Source of the DNA: Nocardioides sp. Kera G14
Lineage (GTDB): Bacteria > Actinomycetota > Actinomycetes > Propionibacteriales > Nocardioidaceae
DNA: 64,000 nt
Direction of reading: 5' to 3'
Assembly: GCF_020715565.1 (NCBI RefSeq)
Contig: NZ_CP085839.1
Location: forward strand, 1,302,001 to 1,366,000
Shown here one piece after another: positions 57,980 to 64,000 of the stretch. The translations under genes and the position numbers were made by a program. The stretch's first letter is position 1; the number at the start of each line of letters is the position of its first letter. The notes under the pieces are model-generated. The model did not search any database, was not told where the DNA came from, and saw nothing but the letters and a program-made list of their open reading frames with translations.

Positions 57980-58930
57980 ATGCGGATCCTGCTGTGGCAC
58001 GTGCACGGTTCCTGGACCACGTCGTTCGTCCAGGGACGCCATGACTATCTCCTTCCTGTGACCCCCGATCGGGGCCCCGACGGCCTGGGCCGCGCGCGGA
58101 CGTGGGACTGGCCGACGAGCGTGCGCGAGGTGCCTTCGGAGGAGCTCGCGAGCGAGCCGGTCGACCTCGTCGTCCTGCAGCGGCCGCACGAGCTCGAGCT
58201 CGCCGCCCGGTGGCTGGGGCGGCGTCCCGGTGAGGACGTGCCGGCGGTGTACGTCGAGCACAACACGCCCATGGGTGACGTGCCCGACACCCGGCACCCC
58301 CTGGCCGACCAGCGTGCGATCCCGATCGCCCACGTGACCGGCTTCAACGACCTGATGTGGGACGCCGGGGAGGCACGGACGGTCGTGATCGACCACGGCA
58401 TCGTCGATCCCGGCCTCCGCTACACCGGCGAGTTGGACCATGCCGCGGTCGTCGTCAACGACCCGGTCCGGCGCGGACGCTCCGTCGGTGCGGACCTCGT
58501 GCCGGTCCTCGCCGACGCTGTGCCGGTGGACCTCTTCGGGATGCGGGTCGACCAGATGCCGCAGCAGGCCGGCCTGACGACGTACGAGGATCTGCCGCAG
58601 GAGCAGATGCACTCCGAGCTGGCCCGACGACGGGTCTACGCCCACCTCAGCCGCTGGACCTCACTCGGCCTCTCCCTGCTGGAGGCGATGCACCTCGGCA
58701 TGCCCGTCGTGGCGATGGCGGCGACCGAGGCGCCGCGGGCCGTCGTGCCAGGCACGGGTGAGCTGGTCACCAGCCCAGCCGCCCTGGTCGAGGCCGTACG
58801 TCGACTTGTCGATGATCCGGAGAGGGCCACCGAGACCGGGCGGGCCGCGCGACAGCACGTGCTCGAGCGCTACGGACTCAAGCGCTTCCTCGACGACTGG
58901 GACGCGGTCCTGGAGGAGGCAGCACGATGA
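57980..58930 (+). CDS. Glycosyltransferase (GT4-like), divergent from the heptose operon
   Basis: The 316-residue protein begins MRILLWHVHGSWTTSFVQGR HDYLLPV and has a GT-B donor half: AHLSRWTSLGLSLLEAMHLG followed by MPVVAMAATEAPRAV, GTGELVTSPAALVEAVRRLV and a C-terminal helix (YGLKRFLDDWDAVLEEAA). The acceptor half is shorter than in typical GT4 enzymes. The ATG at 57980 is chosen over an upstream ATG at 57935 because AGGGCG precedes it and the family start aligns. It overlaps the FAD/Rieske gene by ATGA. It is probably part of the same glycan system, expressed from the opposite strand. Confidence 0.82.
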   Translation: MRILLWHVHGSWTTSFVQGRHDYLLPVTPDRGPDGLGRARTWDWPTSVREVPSEELASEPVDLVVLQRPHELELAARWLGRRPGEDVPAVYVEHNTPMGDVPDTRHPLADQRAIPIAHVTGFNDLMWDAGEARTVVIDHGIVDPGLRYTGELDHAAVVVNDPVRRGRSVGADLVPVLADAVPVDLFGMRVDQMPQQAGLTTYEDLPQEQMHSELARRRVYAHLSRWTSLGLSLLEAMHLGMPVVAMAATEAPRAVVPGTGELVTSPAALVEAVRRLVDDPERATETGRAARQHVLERYGLKRFLDDWDAVLEEAAR

Positions 58931-60453
58931 GCGAGTTGATCAAGGAGTCCTACTGGGTGGATTCGGCACCTTCGCCGTCGCACCCACCGCTGGCGGAGGA
59001 CCTCACGGTCGACGTGGCGGTAATCGGCGCCGGCATCGCGGGCGTCTGCACGGCGTGGGAGCTCGCGCGCACCGGTAAGCGGGTCGCGCTCCTCGAGGCG
59101 GACGAGGTGCTGACGGGCACCACCGGTTACACGACCGCCAAGGTGAGCGCCCTGCACACGCTCCGGTATGCGGAGATCCGCAGGGCCTTCGGTGCCGAGG
59201 GAGCAGCGACCTATGCGACAACGCAGCAGGGAGCGATCGAGCGTGTCGCCGAGGTGGTGGCGGAGCTGGGGATCGACTGCCAGTTCGAGCGGGTGCCGGC
59301 GTACACGTGGGTCGAGTCCGAGGGCCAGCTCGCGAAGATCCACAGCGAGGTGGAGGCGGCCACGGAGGCGGGCCTGCCGGCGAGCTTCGTCACCGAGTCC
59401 GACCTGCCGTTCCCCATCGCCGGTGCGATCCGGGTCGAGGACCAGGCACAGTTCCATCCGCGCGCCTACCTTCTGGCGCTCCTCGACGACCTCCGGAAGC
59501 ACGGTGGGCAGGTCTTCGAGCACACCCGGATCCATGGGCTGGAGGAGGGCGAGCCGTGCCGGGTTGTCAGCGAGTCGGGCCACACCGTGACCGCGGCCGA
59601 CGTCGTCGTCGCCACGCACTATCCCGTCTTCGATCGGGCGATGCTCTTCGCGCGGCTCGTGCCACATCGCGACCTCGTCATCGCCGCGGTGATCCCCGAG
59701 GTCCAGGACCCGAAGGGCATGTACATCACTCCGGAGCAGGGCATCCGCTCCGTCCGCACTGCGCCGTACGGCGAGGGCGAGCGGCTCCTCATCGTGACCG
59801 GTGAGGGCTTCACGCCCGGCGAGGGCGAGGTCGAGCCGCGCTACCAGGCACTGGCCGACTGGACGAGTGAGCGCTTCCCGGGCGCCCGGCTGACCTACCG
59901 CTGGTCGGCGCAGGACACGAGCACGCCGGACGGCATCTCCTACATCGGCCCCTTCCATCTCGGCGCCCGCCATACCTGGGTCGCAACCGGCTTCGGTGGG
60001 TGGGGGATGACCAACGGTGTCCTCGCCGGCCAGCTCCTCACCGCGCTGATCAACGGCGAGAGCCCGTCGCACGCGGGCCTCTACGACCCGCGACGGATCC
60101 ACCCGCTCAAGGAGGCCGTGCCGATGCTCAAGGCGCAGGCCAAGGTCGCGGGCCACATGGTCGGCGACCGCCTCCGTTCGTACGTCGGCTCCGTGGACGA
60201 CATCGCGCCCGGCCAGGGTGCCGTCGTGCGGGTCGACGGCGAGCGCTGTGCCGTCTACCGCGACGACGCGGGCCAGTGCCACGCCGTCTCAGCGACATGC
60301 ACCCACCTCGGGTGCCTGGTCAACTTCGACGACGCCGAGCGCAGCTGGGTCTGTCCGTGCCACGGCTCGCGCTTCGCCACCGACGGTTCCGTGCTGCACG
60401 GTCCGGCGACGAAGCCGCTCAGAGCTGTGAGCGCACCCCCGGCTCCTCACTGA
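58927..60453 (+). CDS. DadA-type FAD oxidoreductase with C-terminal Rieske domain
   Basis: The 508-residue protein has a FAD-binding N-terminus (VAVIGAGIAGVCTAWELART with GKRVALLEADEVLTGTTGY after it), a D-amino-acid-oxidase-type middle and FGGWGMTNGVLAGQLL near residue 355. A C-terminal Rieske [2Fe-2S] domain (about 415-500) follows with ligands C-T-H in ATCTHLGC and C-x-x-H in CPCHGSRF. The fusion passes electrons from flavin to an iron-sulfur cluster. Its substrate is unknown; glycine/sarcosine-type amines are typical of DAO folds. It is cotranscribed with the glycosyltransferase upstream, which may be incidental. Its end overlaps a convergent gene by 35 bases. Confidence 0.9.
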   Translation: MSELIKESYWVDSAPSPSHPPLAEDLTVDVAVIGAGIAGVCTAWELARTGKRVALLEADEVLTGTTGYTTAKVSALHTLRYAEIRRAFGAEGAATYATTQQGAIERVAEVVAELGIDCQFERVPAYTWVESEGQLAKIHSEVEAATEAGLPASFVTESDLPFPIAGAIRVEDQAQFHPRAYLLALLDDLRKHGGQVFEHTRIHGLEEGEPCRVVSESGHTVTAADVVVATHYPVFDRAMLFARLVPHRDLVIAAVIPEVQDPKGMYITPEQGIRSVRTAPYGEGERLLIVTGEGFTPGEGEVEPRYQALADWTSERFPGARLTYRWSAQDTSTPDGISYIGPFHLGARHTWVATGFGGWGMTNGVLAGQLLTALINGESPSHAGLYDPRRIHPLKEAVPMLKAQAKVAGHMVGDRLRSYVGSVDDIAPGQGAVVRVDGERCAVYRDDAGQCHAVSATCTHLGCLVNFDDAERSWVCPCHGSRFATDGSVLHGPATKPLRAVSAPPAPH

Positions 60454-61039
60454 CGTCCAGTGCGGCCCCGGAGCGGCCGAGCGGCAGGACGGTGCGCGAC
60501 CGGCTGCCTTCCAGTTCGAGTGCCAGGGCGGCGTACAGACTGACGATGGCGAGCACGAGACCGACCCAGGCTGCGGTCTGCATCCAGCCGCGGCCACCGT
60601 CGATCTCGGCGATGCCGGTGAGGATGAACCGGACGGCGCTGAGCGTGATCACGGCAGCGGGCACCAGCTTGGCGGTGGCGGCCGCAGCGGGCACCAGCAG
60701 GGCGATGCCGGCACAGATGACGAGCACCCCGAGCCCGTCGCTGAGGGCACCGGGCGCCGACGTGAGCGTCGCCAGGCAGACTCCGCCCCACGTGCCGGAG
60801 AGGAGGCCCATCCCGGTCGCGGCGACCGGATCGCGGGAGAGGAATCCCATGAGGCAGGCGACCAGCTGGAGAGGGACGGTCAGCACCAGCACGCCGAGCG
60901 CGATGGTGCGGCCGTCGGTGGCGGGGATCCACGTCAGCTGCAGCGCGGCGAAGGCGGTGGTCGCGACGGTGAGAGCGAGGAAGCCCAGGGGCAGCGAGGT
61001 GGCGAGCGGGCGCAGGACCACGTGTGTGGTGGCGCTCAT
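60419..61039 (-). CDS. Six-TM membrane protein, possibly GPR1/FUN34/YaaH-like
   Basis: The 206-residue protein has about six membrane segments. The first region (PLATSLPLGFLALTVATTAF) resembles the NPxPLGL-type start of acetate/succinate transporters of the GPR1/FUN34/YaaH family, but the consensus Asn-Pro is not intact. It starts in an ATGA overlap with the upstream CxxCH protein gene and is the last gene of the molybdoenzyme operon. The family link is tentative; a simple integral membrane protein of unknown role is the safer reading. Confidence 0.6.
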   Translation of the reverse strand: MSATTHVVLRPLATSLPLGFLALTVATTAFAALQLTWIPATDGRTIALGVLVLTVPLQLVACLMGFLSRDPVAATGMGLLSGTWGGVCLATLTSAPGALSDGLGVLVICAGIALLVPAAAATAKLVPAAVITLSAVRFILTGIAEIDGGRGWMQTAAWVGLVLAIVSLYAALALELEGSRSRTVLPLGRSGAALDVSEEPGVRSQL

Positions 61040-61524
61040 GGCGTCACCATCGCCTGGGCCGCGGTCTCCTTGACCTTGGCGTTGGCCCAGCGCATCTGGC
61101 GCAGCGTCTCGGGATGGCAGCCCTTGCAGACCGCGAGCAGTTCGCGGTCCTGCAGGGCCTGTGCGGTCTGGGCCAGCACCTCCCAGTCGAGGGAGACACC
61201 GGCGGCGGTCTTGTGGATGTGGCGCAGGTCGACGAGGAGCAGCACGGCCGGCTCGTGGAACCGCCCCAGCATCTCGGCGCCCTTCTGCTTGATCCGGGCG
61301 AGGACGGTGGACTCGTCCTCCGACTCGCCGTCGAGCTCGAGGCCGTGGTCCCGACCGACCCGCGCCAGCTCCTGTACGTGCTTCTGCGACCAGCGCGCGA
61401 TGTCCCGAGCGACGTGGAAGATCTCGTGGTCGGCCTTCTGCTGGGCGCTCAGGCTCAGCAGAGCGCCGGCCAGGTCGTTCTCGGCGCGGTGCAGCTCCTC
61501 GATGGCTGCGGCGACCTTGGTCAT
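61036..61524 (-). CDS. Helical cytoplasmic protein with a CxxCH motif, linked to the molybdoenzyme
   Basis: The 162-residue protein is predicted to be almost entirely helical, with spaced Glu/His residues (EELHRAEND, ADHEIFHVARDIARWSQKHV, GRFHEP, LRHIHKT) reminiscent of ferritin- or hemerythrin-like bundles. Residues 133-137 are C-K-G-C-H, the sequence used for covalent haem c, but no signal peptide is present, so standard haem attachment outside the membrane is unlikely. It overlaps the molybdoenzyme gene and the following membrane protein gene by four bases on each side. It may be an electron-transfer or maturation partner. I do not recognise a characterised family. Confidence 0.7.
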   Translation of the reverse strand: MTKVAAAIEELHRAENDLAGALLSLSAQQKADHEIFHVARDIARWSQKHVQELARVGRDHGLELDGESEDESTVLARIKQKGAEMLGRFHEPAVLLLVDLRHIHKTAAGVSLDWEVLAQTAQALQDRELLAVCKGCHPETLRQMRWANAKVKETAAQAMVTP

Positions 61525-64000
61525 CGTGTGCCTCCTGCCGCGGTGAGCTCCGCATCGGCGATCTGCTCATCGGCCAGGGCGCTCGCGGCGCCGTGTGTCG
61601 CCGGGACGGAGGTGTCGACCGGCTTCGAGGCGGTCGTGGTCGGGGCGGCGGACGGGGTGCCCTCGCCGGCCTCCACGCGGACGGCGGCGGCCGCGGCGGT
61701 CTTGAAGATCGGCTGCTTCGACGCCGGATCCCAGTCGGTCAGCGTGAGCTCGTTGGCGGCACGGTCGTGCCGCTCGGGGTCGTCAGCGGGAATGTCGAGA
61801 TCCCAGTAGCCGTAGTGGAACGGCAGGAAGAGCACGCCGTCGCGGATGCCGCTGACTCGCAGCCTGGCGCGGACCGCGCCCCGCGGGGTGGTGACCTCCA
61901 GCAGGTCGCCCTCCGCCCAGCCGTGGGCGGCGGCGTCGGCGGTCGATGCCTCGACCCACACCTCCGGCGCGGCGGCCTGGAGCTGGGGTGCGCGGCCCGT
62001 CTTCGTGCGGGTGTGGAAGTGGTAGAGCGTGCGGCCGGTGATCAGCCGGAACGGGAACTCCTCGGACGGCGGCTCGTGCGGCGGCAGGTACTCCGCGGCC
62101 TTGATGACGGCTTTGCCCTGCGGGTTGAGCGCCTTGTACTCGGTCGGCTCGACCGGCGCGCCGGTGACGAGGTCGCGACCGTAGCTCTCGCACTGGTCAG
62201 GGTGCGACCAGAAGGCGCCGTCGACATAGATGTGCTCGGTGCCGTCGGGATGCTCGTCGTTGCACGGCCACTGGATGCCGCTGCCACCGCGCAGCTTGTC
62301 GTAGCTCAGGCCGCTGTAGTCGCACGGTCTGCCGCGACTGCACTCCTTCCAGCCCTCGAAGGCGCCCTCGGCGTCGCTCCACTTCACCAGCGGGGCGCCG
62401 TCCTTGTCGCGGAGGTCGAGTCGGTGGGCGTAGTCGATCAGGATGTCGAGGTCGGCCCGCGCCTGCCCGGGCGGCTCGACCGCCTTCTCCGACAGGTGCA
62501 CGGTCCGGTCGGCGTTGGTGAAGGTGCCGGTCTTCTCGCCCCACGTGGCCGCCGGCAGGACGACGTCGGCGAGCTGTGCGGTCTCGGTGAGGAAGAGGTC
62601 CTGCACGACCAGGAAGAGTCGCTCCTGCCCGAGGATCGAGCGGATCCGTCGCAGCTCCGGGAGGGACACCGCCGGATTGGTCCCCGTCACGTAGAGGAAG
62701 CGGATCGAGCCGTCCTCGACGTACCGCAGGATCTGCATGAGGTGGGTTGGCGAGCTGTAGTGGGGGATCTGCATCGGGTCGATGTTCCAGACCTTCGCGA
62801 GCTCCTTGACGTGCTCCTCGTTGGCCCAGTTGCGGAAGGCCGGCAGGTCGCCGTCGGCGCCGCACTCGCGGGTGTTCTGCGCCGTGGGCTGGCCGTTCAT
62901 CTGCAGGATGCCGCACCCGGGACGGCCGAGCATGCCGCGCAGGATGTGGATGTTGTTGACCTGGACGGCGGCCGCGGTGGCCTGGTGGGACTGGTAGAAG
63001 CCCTGCAGCACGGTCGACATGAGTCGCTCGGCGGAGCCGATGACCTCGGCAGCGCGCCGGATGTCGTCGGCCGGGACGTCGCAGACGTCGGCGGCCCGCT
63101 CGACCGTGTGGCCGTCGAGCATCTTCTGCAGCTCGGCGAAGCCCACCGCGTGCGCCTCGACGTAGTCGTGATCAACCCGGCCGTGGTCGAGGAGCTCCCG
63201 CAGGAGCGCATTCATCAGCATGACGTTGGTGCCCGGTCGGGGTGCGAGGTGGACGTCGGCGTGCCGGGCGACCATCGTCTCGCGTGGGTCCACGCACACG
63301 ATGCGCGGAGGGTTGGGACCGGCGAGCCGGTCGAGGATGCGGGTCCACAGGACCGTCTGGGTCTCGGCCACGTTGTGGCCGTAGAGGCAGATCGTGTCGG
63401 CATGGTCGATGTCGGTGTAGCTGCCCGGCTGGCCGTCGCTGGCGAAGGACTCCTTGAGCGCGGCGGCGGCCGTCGCGGTGCAGAGCCGGGTGTTGCCGTC
63501 GACGTGGTTGGTGCCGATGCCGCCGTGGGCGATCAGGCCGAGCGTGTAGTACTCCTCGAGGAAGAGCTGGCCAGTCGTGTAGAAGCCGACCGAGCTCGGA
63601 CCGCGCTCGGCGAGCAGCTCCTTGGTCCGGCCTGCGACGGCCGCCATCGCGGTCTCCCAGTCGGTCTCGACCAGCTGGCCGTCGCGGCGGATCAGTGGCG
63701 TGGTGAGCCGGTCGGGGGAGTTGTTGGCCTGCCAGCCGTAGAGGTCCTTGGGGCCCAGTCGCCCGTGGTTGACCCGGTCGACCCCACGGCCGCGTACGCC
63801 GACGATGCGCTCGTCCTTCACCGCGATGTCGAGCGCGTCGCCGTTGGAGTGCAGCAGCGAGGCGGACTGCACCCACCGGTCGACGTCGTCCGGGTCGACC
63901 CCGTCGGCGAGATGGGAGTCCACCCGGATCGGCCACGCCTCGCCGGCGGCGTACGGAGTGCGGGTTCCCCAGGGCGCGGCGATGCGGTCGGTCGTGGCCA
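61521..64000 (-). CDS. Molybdopterin oxidoreductase (nitrate reductase/formate dehydrogenase fold) lacking N-terminal Fe-S cysteines; start one base outside window
   Basis: The frame stays open to the window edge. The last two bases there, TG on the minus strand, would complete an ATG or GTG start at 64001-63999, giving MATTDRIAAPWGTRTPY as the likely N-terminus, about 826 residues. The protein has the DMSO-reductase-family body: LYGWQANNSPDRLTTPLIRR, WETAMAAV, GNTRLCTATAAAALKESF with a cysteine likely to bind Mo, YVTGTNPAVSLPELRRI, DVVLPAATWGEKTGTFTNAD and a C-terminal dinucleotide domain (LITGRTLYHFHTRTKTGRAP). Where homologues carry the C-x-x-C-x-x-x-C of a [4Fe-4S] cluster, this protein has S-L-L-H-S-N-G-D. 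The substrate is unknown. Confidence 0.88.
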   Translation of the reverse strand, partial: ATTDRIAAPWGTRTPYAAGEAWPIRVDSHLADGVDPDDVDRWVQSASLLHSNGDALDIAVKDERIVGVRGRGVDRVNHGRLGPKDLYGWQANNSPDRLTTPLIRRDGQLVETDWETAMAAVAGRTKELLAERGPSSVGFYTTGQLFLEEYYTLGLIAHGGIGTNHVDGNTRLCTATAAAALKESFASDGQPGSYTDIDHADTICLYGHNVAETQTVLWTRILDRLAGPNPPRIVCVDPRETMVARHADVHLAPRPGTNVMLMNALLRELLDHGRVDHDYVEAHAVGFAELQKMLDGHTVERAADVCDVPADDIRRAAEVIGSAERLMSTVLQGFYQSHQATAAAVQVNNIHILRGMLGRPGCGILQMNGQPTAQNTRECGADGDLPAFRNWANEEHVKELAKVWNIDPMQIPHYSSPTHLMQILRYVEDGSIRFLYVTGTNPAVSLPELRRIRSILGQERLFLVVQDLFLTETAQLADVVLPAATWGEKTGTFTNADRTVHLSEKAVEPPGQARADLDILIDYAHRLDLRDKDGAPLVKWSDAEGAFEGWKECSRGRPCDYSGLSYDKLRGGSGIQWPCNDEHPDGTEHIYVDGAFWSHPDQCESYGRDLVTGAPVEPTEYKALNPQGKAVIKAAEYLPPHEPPSEEFPFRLITGRTLYHFHTRTKTGRAPQLQAAAPEVWVEASTADAAAHGWAEGDLLEVTTPRGAVRARLRVSGIRDGVLFLPFHYGYWDLDIPADDPERHDRAANELTLTDWDPASKQPIFKTAAAAAVRVEAGEGTPSAAPTTTASKPVDTSVPATHGAASALADEQIADAELTAAGGTR

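Noticed and set aside
1-64000. CRISPR array, tRNA, rRNA or complete insertion sequence
   Set aside because: No regularly spaced direct repeats, no tRNA-like cloverleaf with CCA-type end, and no transposase motif were seen; the only mobile-type items are the 13E12-family gene and the REP-like element.

Overview
The window comes from a very GC-rich actinobacterium, most likely a Nocardioides-like member of the Nocardioidaceae. This is inferred from gene content: the glnA2-glnE pair, a long-form GAPDH of about 480 residues with an N-terminal extension, a 13E12-type DUF222/HNH gene behind an actinobacterial SOS box, a SigB/SigF-type sigma factor next to a PAS-ANTAR protein, and DUF6458, Lhr, Nei2-like and MsiK-dependent-type ABC transport genes. 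Nearly every base is coding. Genes sit in tight operons with ATGA, GTGA or TGATG junctions, and no gene-free stretch exceeds 300 bases. No rRNA, tRNA, CRISPR array or complete insertion sequence was seen.

Layout. 1-6.2 kb: the end of a SatD-like gene, a membrane protein, glnA2, glnE and a spermidine-synthase-fold methyltransferase-like gene. 6.2-9.9 kb (minus): a probable five-gene stress operon (sigma factor, PAS-ANTAR protein, divergent NRAMP transporter, PRC-barrel protein, Rho_N-like protein) behind a good SigF-type promoter, with a perfect 17-bp inverted repeat flanking the ANTAR start codon. 9.9-11.7 kb: two coupled GT9 glycosyltransferases. 11.8-14.6 kb: Bcp peroxiredoxin, DEAD-box helicase with a structured leader, and two small proteins. 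14.6-27.4 kb: a xylo-oligosaccharide/xylose/xylitol locus (LacI regulator, sugar ABC transporter without its own ATPase, GH3 glycosidase, aldose epimerase, ROK regulator, xylA, xylB, alditol oxidase). 27.4-30.8 kb: a channel with an unusual filter, gap, and a Ser/Thr kinase with a Lys/His-rich tail. 30.9-35.4 kb: an operon of acyl-CoA dehydrogenase, two SDRs, an APH-type kinase and a histidine phosphatase, resembling the kinase/ACAD logic of 4-hydroxyacid catabolism. 35.4-40.7 kb: Nei2-like glycosylase and Lhr helicase, the latter carrying a REP-like palindrome in frame. 40.7-43.9 kb: a DUF1800/DUF1501 pair with a DosR-like box upstream. 43.9-48.7 kb: DUF2786 metalloprotein, SRPBCC protein, DUF222/HNH protein, MOSC protein, a small phage-protease-like domain protein and an SDR.

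48.7-58.9 kb is the most striking part. A seven-gene minus-strand operon encodes phosphoheptose isomerase (GmhA-like), a bifunctional heptose kinase/nucleotidyltransferase (HldE-like), a glycosyltransferase fused to a GmhB-like phosphatase, two GT9 (heptosyltransferase-family) enzymes, a GT4 enzyme and a NodU/CmcH-type O-carbamoyltransferase. It is flanked by a nucleotide-sugar epimerase/decarboxylase gene and a divergent glycosyltransferase. This is a complete set for making, transferring and probably carbamoylating a manno-heptose in a Gram-positive-type organism that should have no LPS. 58.9-64.0 kb: a DadA-type oxidase with a Rieske domain, a membrane protein, a small CxxCH protein, and a molybdopterin oxidoreductase that has lost the usual N-terminal [4Fe-4S] cysteines and starts one base beyond the window edge.
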